DNA of 64,000 nucleotides from Bacteroidota bacterium (GCA_016708845.1 JADJFB010000009.1:196823-260822); one strand, 5' to 3'; shown: positions 34,296-43,807, counted from the stretch's first letter. Notes: generated by a model not told the origin, from the letters alone. Numbers and translations: made by a program.

Positions 34296-35713
34296 TGCAA
34301 GCCAAAAATTATAGTATCTATTGTGCTGGTAAATTTATTACCACAAACCACGTACTTGAAATCCACAATCCTTTTAATCAATCGTTAGTAGCCACAACTT
34401 ATTTAGCAGATCAATTTATTTTAGAAGAAGCCATTATTAAAGCTTTATCTATAAAAACTGAATTACAAAATTTATCAAGTCAAAAAAAACACAACATCTT
34501 AAAACAAATTTCAAATGAGATTTATGCTAACAGAAAAAAATTAGCAGAAATTTTAAGTTTAGAAAGTGCGAAGCCTTTAAAGTATGCATTAGCAGAAATT
34601 GATCGTTCGGCATATACTTTTTCAATTGCTGCTGAAGAAAGCAGAACAAATAGAACGGAATATCTCGCTTTAGATAGAATTAATAATACAGACAAAAGAG
34701 AAGGTGTTGTTAACTATTTTCCAATTGGCTTAATTGCTGGTATTGCACCTTTTAATTTCCCTATGAATTTAGCAGTTCATAAATTAGCGCCAGCTATTGC
34801 GAGTGGTTGCCCAATAATTTTAAAACCCGCAAGTCGTACGCCGTTATCTTGTTTAGAATTAGCAAAAATTATTGATAGAACAGAATTACCAAAAGGAGCT
34901 GTTTCCATTTTACCAATGGACAGAGCAACTGGTAATTTACTAGTAACAGATGAACGCTTTAAACTATTAAGTTTTACAGGCTCTCCCGACATAGGCTGGA
35001 AAATGAAAGCTCAAAGTGGGAAGAAAAAAGTGGTTTTAGAATTAGGAGGAAACGCCGCCACTATTATTACGCAAAGCGCCAATTTAAAAGATGCTTTACC
35101 AAAATCATTAATGGGTTCATTTGCTTATAGCGGACAAATTTGTATTCATGCTCAGCGCTTTATGGTGCATTCATCATTATATCAAATAGTTGTTGATGAA
35201 TTAAAATTATTAACACAAAATTTAATTTCAGGAAATCCCTTAGATGCAGCAACTGATGTGTCTAACATGATTGATGAAGCAAATGCCACACGTGTTGAAA
35301 CATGGATTAATGAAGCCATAGAACAAGGCGCACAATTAGTTTGTGGAGGACAAAGAAATGGAAGTTATGTTGAGCCAACTATTTTAACAAATTGCAATCA
35401 TACTATGAAAGTATATGCAGAAGAAGTATTTGGCCCTGTTATTTGCATTAATTCATACCAAACAATTGAAGATGCCATTGATCAAGCAAACAATACTAAA
35501 TTTGGTCTGCAATGTGGTGTCTTTACTAATAATGAAACCGAATTAAATAAATGCTTTAAACAAATAGAAGTAGGTGGTGTTATCCATAATAATGTGCCTA
35601 CTATTCGTTACGATCAAATGCCTTACGGCGGAGTAAAAGAGAGTGGGCTTGGCAGAGAAGGCGTGAGATATGCCATACTTGATATGTTAGAACCAAAAAT
35701 ATTAGTAAGATAA
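34295..35713 (+). CDS. NAD(P)-dependent aldehyde dehydrogenase family protein
   Basis: This 472-residue ALDH-superfamily enzyme oxidises an aldehyde to an acid. The catalytic Cys lies in SGQICIHAQR at about residue 282. The general-base Glu is in VVLELGGNAATI (about 248), with the cofactor motif FTGSPDIGWKM before it and PFNFPMN near residue 155. The C-terminal EEVFGPVICI and NNVPTIRYDQMPYGGVKESG are family marks. The specific substrate cannot be read from sequence. It is coupled to gldA by a one-base stop/start overlap. Confidence 0.92.
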   Translation: MQAKNYSIYCAGKFITTNHVLEIHNPFNQSLVATTYLADQFILEEAIIKALSIKTELQNLSSQKKHNILKQISNEIYANRKKLAEILSLESAKPLKYALAEIDRSAYTFSIAAEESRTNRTEYLALDRINNTDKREGVVNYFPIGLIAGIAPFNFPMNLAVHKLAPAIASGCPIILKPASRTPLSCLELAKIIDRTELPKGAVSILPMDRATGNLLVTDERFKLLSFTGSPDIGWKMKAQSGKKKVVLELGGNAATIITQSANLKDALPKSLMGSFAYSGQICIHAQRFMVHSSLYQIVVDELKLLTQNLISGNPLDAATDVSNMIDEANATRVETWINEAIEQGAQLVCGGQRNGSYVEPTILTNCNHTMKVYAEEVFGPVICINSYQTIEDAIDQANNTKFGLQCGVFTNNETELNKCFKQIEVGGVIHNNVPTIRYDQMPYGGVKESGLGREGVRYAILDMLEPKILVR

Positions 35714-35724
35714 AATTTAAAAAA

Positions 35725-35777
35725 ACTCTGCTTCCTTTGCGAAAATACTTCGCGAGCTTTGCGGTTAAAAACAATAA
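35725..35777. repeat. CTTTGCG-type intergenic repeat
   Basis: The gap before the aldo/keto reductase contains CTTTGCG-AAAATACTTCGCGAG-CTTTGCGGTTAAA, a run of near-copies of CTTTGCG/CTTCGCG. Strings of this kind recur between genes in many Bacteroidota genomes. Only this one copy is seen in the window, so the call rests on recall of that pattern. Confidence 0.35.
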
Positions 35778-35780
35778 ATC

Positions 35781-36766
35781 ATGGAATATAGAAGACTAGG
35801 AAAATCAGGATTACAAGTAAGTGCATTATCATTTGGATCGTGGATTACATTTGGGAAGCAAATAGAAAACAATACCGCTGACGAACTATTGACCATTGCT
35901 TACGATAATGGCGTTAACTTTTTTGATAATGCAGAAATATATGCAGCAGGGAAATCAGAAGAAGTGATGGGCAAAATTTTAAAACAAAAAAATTGGGCTC
36001 GTAGTTCATACTGCGTGAGTAGTAAAGTATACTTTGGATATGAAGATAAAAAACCAAATCAAACGGGTTTATCTCGTAAACATATTATTGAAGGTTGTCA
36101 CGCTGCTTTAAAACGTTTGCAAGTAGATTATATTGATTTGTTTTTTTGTCACCGTCCTGATAAAAATACACCAATCGAAGAAACCGTTTGGGCAATGAAT
36201 ACCTTAATTCAACAAGGCAAAATTTTGTATTGGGGAACCAGTGAATGGGCAAACGACGAAATTATGGCAGCCTTTGTTTTTGCGGAACGTAACAGATTAA
36301 TTGGCCCAACCATGGAGCAACCACAATACAATATGTTTGAAAGAACTAAACTAGAAAAAGATTATTTATTATTGTTCAGAGATTTTGGAATGGGAACAAC
36401 TATTTGGAGTCCGTTAGCGTCTGGTTTATTATCTGGTAAATATAATAACGGCATTCCTGAAGATAACCGTTTACATATTGAAGGAATGGATTGGTTGAAA
36501 GAACGCACTTTAGGCGAAGAATCGAAAATCGAAAAAACAAAAAATTAGCTTCATTGGCAAATGAATTAGGAACGTCAGTTGCTAAATTATCTATTGCTTG
36601 GACTATTAAAAATCCAAATGTTAGTACAACTATTTTAGGTGCTTCAAAAAAAGAACAGTTGATAGAGAATTTAAAAGCTTTAGATGTTGTTTCGTTAATT
36701 ACTCCTGAAGTAACCGAAAAAATTGAATTGATTTTAAACAACAAACCGGTACAAGCTCAATTTTAA
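35781..36766 (+). CDS. Aldo/keto reductase (potassium channel beta-subunit-like), frameshifted
   Basis: The start MEYRRLGKSGLQVSALSFGS is typical of the KCNAB/YghZ-like branch. The catalytic tetrad is visible: Asp in FFDNAEIY and its Tyr, Lys in VSSKVYFG, and His in DLFFCHRPDKN. The frame breaks near 36535 (an A-run in GAAAAAACAAAAAATTAG). The next frame continues KKLASLANELGTSVAKLSIA, then TTILGASKKEQLIENL, and stops at 36766. The joined length is about 328 residues, normal for the family. It reduces carbonyls with NADPH; the substrate is unknown. The CoA transferase starts 5 bp later. Confidence 0.9.
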
Positions 36767-36771
36767 TTGAC

Positions 36772-37836
36772 ATGAACAAACCTTTTTCAGATTTAAAAGT
36801 CATTGAATTGGCTGGTGTATTGGCAGGGCCATCCGCTGGTTTATTTTTTGCAGAATTAGGTGCAAGAGTTATTAAAATTGAAAATCCAAAAACTGGCGGC
36901 GATGTTACCCGTAGTTGGAAATTACAATCAGAAAATAAAGAAGATAAAACGAGTGCTTATTTCTGGAGTATAAATACAGGTAAAGACATTTTGTTTTTAG
37001 ACTTATCTATTGATAAAGATTTAGAAAGCTTTTATGACTTAATTAAAAGCGCAGATATTTTAATTACTAATTACAAATTAGGGGATGATGTAAAATTAAA
37101 AGTAGATTATCAAACTTTAAAAGATTTGAATCCAACCTTAATTTATGCGTCTATCAATGGATTTGGAAAAGATAATCCTCGCACGGCCTATGATTTAATT
37201 TTACAAGCCGAAAGTGGGTTTATGTTTATGAATGGAGAAAAAAATGCAGCTCCATTAAAAATGCCCGTTGCTTTAATTGATATTTTAGCTGGACATCAAC
37301 TCAAAGAAGCTATTTTAGTTGCACTCTTAAACAAATACAAAACAAACAAAGGCTCGCATCTTACTGTTTCGTTATTCGATACTGCGGTTGCTTCATTAGC
37401 AAACCAAGCTACTAATTGGCTTATTGCGCATCATCTTCCTTCTGCTCAAGGTTCTTTACATCCAAATATAGCTCCTTATGGCGAAATATTTACTACAAAA
37501 GATCATCATCAAATAACTTTTGCCATTGGCAGTGATAAGCAGTTTAAACAACTATGCGATATTTTAAATATTGAGATAACTTCTAGCTATCAAAGCAATC
37601 AATTGCGAATTACCAATCGTCAAACCTTATTTGAAGTTTTAAATAAACGCATTCAAACATTTAATTTTGATATTTTATTTAATGAATGTTTAAAGCATGA
37701 TGTGCCTATTGGTAAAATCAGAAACCTAAAAGAAGTATTTGAATTACCTGAAGCTAAAAGCTTGATAAATAGCCTTCATTACGAGAATACTATTGTAAAT
37801 TCTGTAAAATCTATAAGCTTTAAATTTGAAGCTTAA
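36772..37836 (+). CDS. CaiB/BaiF family CoA transferase
   Basis: This is a 354-residue family III CoA transferase, moving CoA between carboxylic acids through an acyl-aspartate intermediate. The N-terminus DLKVIELAGVLAGPSAGLFF with ELGARVIKIENPKTGGDVTR is diagnostic. The likely catalytic Asp is in MPVALIDILAGH, and YASINGFGKDNP is the usual preceding motif. It is slightly shorter than formyl-CoA transferases. The neighbouring aldehyde dehydrogenase and aldo/keto reductase suggest a small catabolic cluster, but no pathway can be named. Confidence 0.92.
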   Translation: MNKPFSDLKVIELAGVLAGPSAGLFFAELGARVIKIENPKTGGDVTRSWKLQSENKEDKTSAYFWSINTGKDILFLDLSIDKDLESFYDLIKSADILITNYKLGDDVKLKVDYQTLKDLNPTLIYASINGFGKDNPRTAYDLILQAESGFMFMNGEKNAAPLKMPVALIDILAGHQLKEAILVALLNKYKTNKGSHLTVSLFDTAVASLANQATNWLIAHHLPSAQGSLHPNIAPYGEIFTTKDHHQITFAIGSDKQFKQLCDILNIEITSSYQSNQLRITNRQTLFEVLNKRIQTFNFDILFNECLKHDVPIGKIRNLKEVFELPEAKSLINSLHYENTIVNSVKSISFKFEA

Positions 37837-37928
37837 ATCTTATTTTTTGAATAAAATGAAGCAAATGTCAATATCATTTGATAGTATATATTTAGTATTA
37901 TTTGTAAACTTGTTAAATATAAATTGAT

Positions 37929-38570
37929 ATGATACGCAGCCTATTTTTTACGTTAATGCTAATTGTTTTTGCTATTTCATCCAAAGCACAAAATAAAGAC
38001 ACCATTTTATTAATGAATGGTAATGTAGTAGTTGAAAAAGTTTTAGATACACTTATTGGAGCCGTAACAATAGTGAATCCAGCTAACGTTGCAGAAAAAT
38101 TACATTATGAATATGATGATATTTATTGTGTAAAATACGCTGTAGGTTTCACTGATTATTACTATTCACAAGATACTTTAAAAGGAAATTATTTTACACG
38201 TGATGAAATGCTTTACTACATTTATGGAGAACGTGATGCTAGAAAAGGATTTAAAGCACCTGGGGCCTTAATTGGTGCTGGAGTTGTTGGTTTAGTTAGT
38301 GGAGGATTAGGATTATTTTTTGCCCCCATATTCCCTTATGGCTACATGGCATTAACTGGAGTTCCAAAAGTTAGAATAAGACATAAAACTATTAGTAATC
38401 CAAATTACATTGAGCATGATGCATACATACTAGGTTACGAGCGTGTATCGAGAAGTAGAAGAAGAATAAAAGCATTAATTGGCGGAACAATTGGTTTAGC
38501 CGCTGGCTATGGTTTATATTTTGGAATTTTGAAAGACAAATTACCAGCATCATTAACACTTAGATTTTAA
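37929..38570 (+). CDS. Hypothetical exported/membrane protein (213 aa)
   Basis: The protein has a signal peptide (MIRSLFFTLMLIVFAISSKAQ). A polar domain, DTILLMNGNVVVEKVLDTLI followed by YEYDDIYCVKYAVGF, resembles the small beta domains of many Bacteroidota exported proteins. Two glycine-rich hydrophobic stretches follow (PGALIGAGVVGLVSGGLGLFF at about 112-132, and a second at about 185-202). An arginine-rich patch, ERVSRSRRRIKA, lies between them. I do not recognise a characterised family. Four bases separate it from purT. Confidence 0.7.
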   Translation: MIRSLFFTLMLIVFAISSKAQNKDTILLMNGNVVVEKVLDTLIGAVTIVNPANVAEKLHYEYDDIYCVKYAVGFTDYYYSQDTLKGNYFTRDEMLYYIYGERDARKGFKAPGALIGAGVVGLVSGGLGLFFAPIFPYGYMALTGVPKVRIRHKTISNPNYIEHDAYILGYERVSRSRRRIKALIGGTIGLAAGYGLYFGILKDKLPASLTLRF

Positions 38571-38573
38571 AAA

Positions 38574-39746
38574 ATGAATCGTCAAAAAATTTTATTACTA
38601 GGCTCCGGAGAATTAGGAAAAGAGGTGACTATTGCCTTACAACGTTTAGGACAATATGTGATTGCCGTTGATTCTTACAAAGATGCGCCAGCAATGCAAG
38701 TAGCTCACGAATGTGAAGTTATTAATATGCTAGATGGAGAAGCTTTAGATGCTATTGTTGCAAAACATAAACCAGATTTAATAGTTCCAGAAATTGAAGC
38801 GATTCGTACCGAACGTTTTTATGATTATGAAAAACAAGGTATCACCGTAGTACCAAGTGCTAAAGCTGCTAATTTCACGATGAATCGTAAAGCTATTAGA
38901 GATTTAGCGTCGAAAGAATTAGGATTAAGAACGGCCAATTATTTATACGCAACAACTTTAGAAGATTTTAAAAAAGCGGTTGCTGTGATTGGCATTCCTT
39001 GTGTTGTAAAACCATTAATGAGTAGTAGTGGCAAAGGACAAAGCATCATCAAAACAGAAGCTGACGTTGAAAAATCATGGAACTACGCCATGGAAGGTTC
39101 TCGCGGCGATTATAAAGAAGTAATTGTAGAAGAGTTTATTAAATTCAATTCTGAAATTACATTACTAACGGTTACTCAAAAAAATGGCAAGACTTTGTTT
39201 TGCCCACCAATTGGTCACCGACAAGAACGCGGAGATTATCAAGAAAGCTGGCAACCATGTGCTATCAGCGATAAAGATTTAAGAGAGGCGGAAGAAATGG
39301 CAGCGAAGGTTACAAAAGAATTAAGTGGTGCAGGTTTGTGGGGAGTTGAATTTTTCTTAACAGATAAAGGCATTTATTTTTCTGAGTTATCACCTCGTCC
39401 TCATGATACAGGCATGGTGACTTTAGCGAATACACAAAACTTAAGTGAATTTGAATTACACGCGCGTGCTATATTAGGTTTTCCTATTCCTAATATTCAA
39501 TTAAAACAACATGGTGCTTCGGCTGTATTACTAGCAAGTGCAGAAGGATCTAATTATAATTTTAATGGGGTAACTGCTGTATTAGAAAACAGTAATACCG
39601 ATGTGCGATTATTTGCAAAGCCTACTACTCGTCCTTTCAGAAGAATGGGAGTTGTATTAACTTACGATAATTTACAATCAGATGTAAATGTGGTAAAACA
39701 AAAAGCCATGGATTTATCGAAACAGATAACTATTTCAAATAATTAA
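38574..39746 (+). CDS. purT: Formate-dependent phosphoribosylglycinamide formyltransferase PurT
   Basis: This 390-residue ATP-grasp enzyme formylates GAR using formate and ATP, an alternative to PurN in purine synthesis. Evidence includes KILLLGSGELGKEVTIALQR, VPEIEAIRTE, the ATP-grasp core CVVKPLMSSSGKGQS, GLWGVEFFLTDKGIYFSELS and PRPHDTGMVTL. Length and order match the family (about 390). It is followed by a hairpin at 39779-39803. purH lies elsewhere in the window (50.1 kb), completing the two formylation steps. Confidence 0.95.
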   Translation: MNRQKILLLGSGELGKEVTIALQRLGQYVIAVDSYKDAPAMQVAHECEVINMLDGEALDAIVAKHKPDLIVPEIEAIRTERFYDYEKQGITVVPSAKAANFTMNRKAIRDLASKELGLRTANYLYATTLEDFKKAVAVIGIPCVVKPLMSSSGKGQSIIKTEADVEKSWNYAMEGSRGDYKEVIVEEFIKFNSEITLLTVTQKNGKTLFCPPIGHRQERGDYQESWQPCAISDKDLREAEEMAAKVTKELSGAGLWGVEFFLTDKGIYFSELSPRPHDTGMVTLANTQNLSEFELHARAILGFPIPNIQLKQHGASAVLLASAEGSNYNFNGVTAVLENSNTDVRLFAKPTTRPFRRMGVVLTYDNLQSDVNVVKQKAMDLSKQITISNN

Positions 39747-39778
39747 ACCTTCTAAGTTTTTCTTTTTATCTCTCTAAC

Positions 39779-39803
39779 AAAGCCTATCTAAACAATAGGC
39801 TTT
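39779..39803 (+). terminator. Probable terminator after purT
   Basis: The perfect stem AAAGCCTAT / ATAGGCTTT has a 7-base loop and is followed by the T-rich GTTTGTTG. The T-run is interrupted, so termination strength is uncertain. Confidence 0.6.
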
Positions 39804-39850
39804 GTTTGTTGTATTAAGCAATAACGACTTTAATCTATCTATAATAGAAA

Positions 39851-40684
39851 TTGGATATAGAATTTTACAAAGAACAATTAAGTGCAAAAGAAGATATGTT
39901 AGCAAGAACTACCAAGTACTTGACTGACATTAGACTTGATTTACAAGAAAGAAACAGAGAGTTCTGGGCTCGGGATTTGATACGATTTAACTGCACTTAC
40001 TGCCTGCGATTCAAAAAATTTTTTCAGGATGCTGTCTACTCTGTTATGCAGCAGATTGGTATTGGTGGAGATTCTGTATTTATAAAAAATACTTCACAAG
40101 GCATTGTATTTGGATTAACAGATTCTACAGGACATGGCGTACCAGCAGCTTTGCTGAGCATATCAGGATCTTTAATGCTCAACGAATTAACCACTTCTAT
40201 TGAAATTGAAAGACCAAATGATTTAGTAAAGTTACTGAACTACCAATTACATAATACCTTTAATTCAAATCAACACTCTATAGCACACATGGAAGGTACG
40301 GTGTGTTATTATTCTACAAAAAAAAGAAAATTAAGTTATTGTTCTGCTAACGGGAAAGCCATCTTATTCAATAAGCAAGGAGAGCTAAAAGAGTTAATCG
40401 CAGGAAAGTATTCTATTGGAGAAAATCTAAATAATGAGTTCGAAAATTTCGAATTAGATATCTTGCAGGACGATCGATTAATTTTATTTTCGGATGGATT
40501 AACCGATCAATTTGGCGGAGAGAAAAATAAAAAATTTTCAAGAGCAAGGTTAAAACAACTCATTTTAATGCATTGCGAAAAACCAGTGAATGAGATTAAA
40601 CAAATTATAACAGAAGAACATATTAATTGGAAAGGTGTCAATCAACAAACAGATGATGTGTCTTTCCTTATCATAGAATTTTAA
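39851..40684 (+). CDS. PP2C/SpoIIE-type serine phosphatase
   Basis: This ORF of 277 residues starts at TTG; upstream in-frame stops leave no ATG choice. A coiled-coil lead-in (AKEDMLARTTKYLTDIRLDL) precedes a PPM/SpoIIE domain: IGGDSVF, VFGLTDSTGHGVPAALLSIS (metal-binding Asp and the DxTGHG motif), LILFSDGLTDQFG and TDDVSFLIIEF. The stretch at about 39985-40020 reads oddly (FNCTYCLRFKKFF). In the next frame it reads LHLLPAIQKIF, like the LLP motif usual before this domain, so a pair of compensating indels is likely. It probably acts in a partner-switching pathway. No anti-sigma or STAS partner is adjacent. Confidence 0.8.
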   Translation: MDIEFYKEQLSAKEDMLARTTKYLTDIRLDLQERNREFWARDLIRFNCTYCLRFKKFFQDAVYSVMQQIGIGGDSVFIKNTSQGIVFGLTDSTGHGVPAALLSISGSLMLNELTTSIEIERPNDLVKLLNYQLHNTFNSNQHSIAHMEGTVCYYSTKKRKLSYCSANGKAILFNKQGELKELIAGKYSIGENLNNEFENFELDILQDDRLILFSDGLTDQFGGEKNKKFSRARLKQLILMHCEKPVNEIKQIITEEHINWKGVNQQTDDVSFLIIEF

Positions 40685-40694
40685 TTATAAAAAT

Positions 40695-40766
40695 ATGACT
40701 TACAATAATTTTGAATTTGAGTTAATTTACGAATGTGAATATTCTAAACTTTATTACAACGACTAA
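40695..40766 (+). other. Possible short ORF / broken gene remnant after the phosphatase
   Basis: A 23-codon ORF (MTYNNFEFELIYECEYSKLY..) starts 10 bp after the phosphatase stop. The following 185 bp to 40952 are homopolymer-rich and closed in all frames. It could be the 5' end of a real downstream gene destroyed by sequence errors. Nothing else is recognisable in the 40685-40952 gap. Confidence 0.2.
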
Positions 40767-40952
40767 TTAATAATGGGGGTTTTTTGTTCCGGGCAAAAAA
40801 AGAAAATTCCTATTAGCAATTTTAAAACAATTTTTTGAAAAGGTCTGAATTGAAAAAAAATTCCAATCAAGCACTTAATTTTGATAAAAGAAATTTGAAC
40901 CTTCGCAAGATTGAAAAAAATAAATAAAAAAAAAAATAAAAAGCTAAATTCT

Positions 40953-41416
40953 TTAAACTAATTCCATCTGATACAAATCTAAATCCTTGCCCCAGTGGTC
41001 TTTTTCGTAGGCAACGGTTTTAAATCCGTATTTCTCAAAAAATTGATAGGTATGCTGAGTTGTTCCTAAAGCAATCTTAATTCCAGGATATATTTCTTTG
41101 GCCTGCTCAATTCGGTGCAATAAAAGCACTTTCCCAAAGCCTTCTTTGTGATGCTTATTATCTACCATGCCCCAAGTCATAATAACGTGCGGCTCATCGG
41201 TGTATTTAGTTGACTGATTTAAAGCAATGCCACCACAGCCAACAATTTCATCGTCTTTAAAAACAATGGAGTATGGCCGCGAATACTAGCATCTCTATCT
41301 AAAAAATCAGAAAAATAACCCAACTCATGATCTGCAAAATACAATGGCATATTGCTTTTAAAGATTTCCAATAAAGCAGTTTTGTATTCCGGTAAATATG
41401 TCTTAATGGTTATCAA
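40953..41416 (-). CDS. GNAT family N-acetyltransferase, frameshifted
   Basis: It starts MITIKTYLPEYKTALLEIFK and breaks near 41275. The other frame continues PYSIVFKDDEIVGCGGIALN, TDEPHVIMTWGMVDNKHHKEGFGKVLL (the GNAT beta4/acetyl-CoA loop region) and FFEKYGFKTV. The joined length is about 154 residues, typical for a small GNAT. The acceptor is unknown. Its start overlaps the end of gatC by 14 bp, so it lies in a leftward plsC-like/gatC/GNAT operon. Confidence 0.82.
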
Positions 41417-41702
41417 TTACTTTAGGCACTTTAAAGTAATCCGAATCTTTTTTAGGAGCATTTTTCAAAGCTTCTTTTTGAGTTAAAGTATCTTTCGATT
41501 CATCTTCACGCATCACATTTTTCTCGTCTGTCATGTATATTAATGGTTCAACACCATCGGTATTCATTTCGTTTAGCTTATCTACAAAAGCCAACATACG
41601 ATTCATATCATTTAAAATATCAGCTTTACCTTCTTCCGTAAATTCCAAACGCGCCAAATGCGCCACTTCTTCTACTGTTTTGATATCAATTTTTTGTGCC
41701 AT
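41403..41702 (-). CDS. gatC: Asp-tRNA(Asn)/Glu-tRNA(Gln) amidotransferase subunit GatC
   Basis: This 99-residue small subunit holds GatA and GatB together in the transamidation of mischarged tRNA. The signature is IKTVEEVAHLARLEFTEEGK, then LNDMNRMLAFVDKLNEM, DGVEPL and MREDE..DTLTQKEALKNAP. Length is normal. gatA and gatB are not in the window, as is common in Bacteroidota, where the subunits are scattered. It overlaps both neighbours (17 bp with the acyltransferase, 14 bp with the GNAT). Confidence 0.95.
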   Translation of the reverse strand: MAQKIDIKTVEEVAHLARLEFTEEGKADILNDMNRMLAFVDKLNEMNTDGVEPLIYMTDEKNVMREDESKDTLTQKEALKNAPKKDSDYFKVPKVIDNH

Positions 41703-42444
41703 TGTATTCGTGTAATGTATCGTTAATTAATTTAAAAACGCGTTCTCGCAAATCTACTAAATTTTCTTCAGTCATGCCTTTGGTTTCAATAGGCTCTAAA
41801 ATAACTGTTTTTGCAACACCAAAACATCCATTACTCTTAAAATAGCCTCCGTTTTGCAATAATTCCCAATTATTTAAATTTACTACTGGCACAATGGGCA
41901 CCTGTTTCTCAATCGCTAATTTAAAAGGTCCATTCTTAAAAGGTCTTAATTTACCATAAGTAGAAATGGTTCCTTCTGGATAAATCACCATACTTCTGCC
42001 TTTATCAATCTCTTCGCCAGCTTTAATAAATGCACGATGCGAATCCTTAATACTTTTGCGATTAACCGTAATATCCATTCCTTTAAAAAAGGTTTTAAAT
42101 AAAGGTGCTTTTAATAATTCTGCCTTACCCATATATAAAGCTAAATGATCAATGTAAAAAGTACTCAATACTATATCTAAATACGACGTATGATTCCCCA
42201 CAAAAACGCAGGGTTGAGGCATTTTTTTAGATTTAGATTTATAAATCAATTTTGGAAATACAAAAGAGCCGTAAGCTATACAAGCCGACCAAATACGTTT
42301 TATTTTAAAGGTTGTATTTAAATGCTGAGTTTTAATGGTGATGTAAAAAAACGGGTACAGTAATACAAAAGAGATGACAAACAAAGTAAAGAACCATGTT
42401 TTCCATATAGGGGCGAATATTCGTTTAATTAATTTCAAGGGCAT
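41686..42444 (-). CDS. PlsC-like 1-acyl-sn-glycerol-3-phosphate acyltransferase
   Basis: This 252-residue protein has an N-terminal membrane helix (FFTLFVISFVLLYPFFYITI). The four acyltransferase blocks are present: NHTSYLD (the H-x4-D catalytic motif), GMDITVNR, YPEGTIS (PEGT, glycerol-phosphate binding) and VPIVPVV. It is probably a phosphatidic-acid-forming acyltransferase in the inner membrane. A role in ornithine-lipid or other acylation cannot be excluded. It is first in the operon with gatC. Confidence 0.9.
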   Translation of the reverse strand: MPLKLIKRIFAPIWKTWFFTLFVISFVLLYPFFYITIKTQHLNTTFKIKRIWSACIAYGSFVFPKLIYKSKSKKMPQPCVFVGNHTSYLDIVLSTFYIDHLALYMGKAELLKAPLFKTFFKGMDITVNRKSIKDSHRAFIKAGEEIDKGRSMVIYPEGTISTYGKLRPFKNGPFKLAIEKQVPIVPVVNLNNWELLQNGGYFKSNGCFGVAKTVILEPIETKGMTEENLVDLRERVFKLINDTLHEYNGTKN

Positions 42445-42550
42445 AAAGATACAAATTTTAGAGATAAGTTATGGGGTATGAGTTATGAGATAAGCACTTA
42501 AAATCCAGCTAAAAAATGTTACTTTTACTCAAAATTCACAAAAAAAAGGA

Positions 42551-43183
42551 TTGCAAAATACAATTGATATCAAACTCTCTAGTGCTGGAAAAAAATTTGG
42601 CAGAGAATGGATTTTCCGAAAGGTAAATTTGGATATTGTAGCAGGACAAAAAATAGCCATCTTAGGTTTAAATGGTTCCGGGAAATCCACCTTATTACAA
42701 GCCTTAACAGGTTACTTAACACTGAACGAAGGAGAGCTCACCTACTCCATTAATCAAGAAAAAATAGAAGGAGAATTACAATACACATATATTAGTCTAG
42801 CGTCGCCTTATTTAGAATTAGTTGAAGATTTTACCTTACAGGAACAAATAGAACACGCTGCCATTTACAAAGCATTTTTTAATAACCTAACTACCGAAAA
42901 TATTGTGGAATTATCTGGTTTAGCCGCTCACAAAGACAAATACATTAAATTGTTTTCGAGTGGCATGAAACAACGCTTGAAATTAACGTTGGCGATTTTA
43001 GCAGACGCTCCTATTTTATTTTTGGATGAACCCACTACTAATTTAGATGCTACCGTAATTGATTGGTATAAGAGCATGATTGCAAACTATGCCATGCATA
43101 AAACTATTGTCGTTTGTTCAAATTCTATTAAGGATGAATACAGCTTTTGTGATAAGGTAATTACGATGGAAGACTTTAAATGA
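42551..43183 (+). CDS. ABC transporter ATP-binding protein (single, small)
   Basis: This 210-residue ABC ATPase has Walker A ILGLNGSGKST, signature FSSGMKQRL and Walker B ILFLDEPTTNLD. The switch region reads VVCSN where His is usual. The only usable start is TTG at 42551, since the ATG at 42516 is out of frame. No permease gene is adjacent, so its partner is unknown. A one-base error in the A-run before 42551 could hide a longer N-terminus. Confidence 0.88.
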   Translation: MQNTIDIKLSSAGKKFGREWIFRKVNLDIVAGQKIAILGLNGSGKSTLLQALTGYLTLNEGELTYSINQEKIEGELQYTYISLASPYLELVEDFTLQEQIEHAAIYKAFFNNLTTENIVELSGLAAHKDKYIKLFSSGMKQRLKLTLAILADAPILFLDEPTTNLDATVIDWYKSMIANYAMHKTIVVCSNSIKDEYSFCDKVITMEDFK

Positions 43184-43201
43184 GTTAAAAATTAATATTA
43201 A

Positions 43202-43676
43202 ATGAAACAACTTTTTCTCATTCGCCACGCTAAATCTGATTGGACAAACCCCGAACTAAAAGATTTTGAACGTTACTTAAATGAACGTGGTTATAGCAAT
43301 GCCAATATGATGAGTGCAAAAGTTTAATCAAACCCCTGATTTAATAATTTCGAGTCCTGCTATTAGAGCTATGAGTACGGCTTTAATTTTTGCAAGAAAC
43401 TTAAATTATAATGCAAACAACATTGTTATAAAACAGGAGCTTTACGAATCAACCGTACAAGATTATTTATCAGTTATTGATTCCATCGACAACACTTTTG
43501 AATCAGTACTCTTATTTGCACACAATCCAACTATTAGCGATGTTGCTCAAATATTAACACAGGCGCTTCCGATGGAGATGCCAACCTGTGCCATTGTTGG
43601 AATTAAGTTTGATACAAATGATTGGAAGAAAGCAAAAAGTAGTGAATTAATTTTGTTTGATTATCCTAAGAAATAA
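43202..43676 (+). CDS. sixA: SixA-like phosphohistidine phosphatase (histidine phosphatase family), frameshifted
   Basis: It starts MKQLFLIRHAKSDWTNPELK, with the RHA phosphohistidine motif, and the frame breaks near 43320 (ANMMSAKV, then stop at 43325). The other frame continues FNQTPDLIISSPAIRAMSTA, LYESTVQDYLSVIDSI and LLFAHNPTISDVA, holding the second catalytic His. The joined length is about 158 residues, as for SixA. Bacterial SixA removes phosphate from His of phosphotransfer proteins. The role in this organism is inferred from family only. Confidence 0.88.
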
Positions 43677-43690
43677 TAATCAAACTTATT

Positions 43691-43807
43691 ATGATTAAGT
43701 TCTTTGATGATATCGTTAAAAAAACAAATGGAAAAATTACATACCATTTGTTAACGTACTTCGTGATAGTTTTACTTATCATTATCTCGATGATTATTTT
43801 TCTTTAA
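43691..43807 (+). CDS. Small single-pass membrane protein (38 aa)
   Basis: The short ORF encodes MIKFFDDIVKKTNGKITYHL followed by a continuous hydrophobic helix (TYFVIVLLIIISMIIFL) ending at TAA. The polar, basic front and single helix are typical of real bacterial small membrane proteins. It starts 14 bp after the SixA-like gene. No family is recognised. Confidence 0.5.
   Translation: MIKFFDDIVKKTNGKITYHLLTYFVIVLLIIISMIIFL

Noticed and set aside
36400..36744. 114-codon minus-strand ORF across the aldo/keto reductase frameshift
   Set aside because: The plus-strand frames on both sides carry conserved AKR sequence; the antisense ORF is a shadow.
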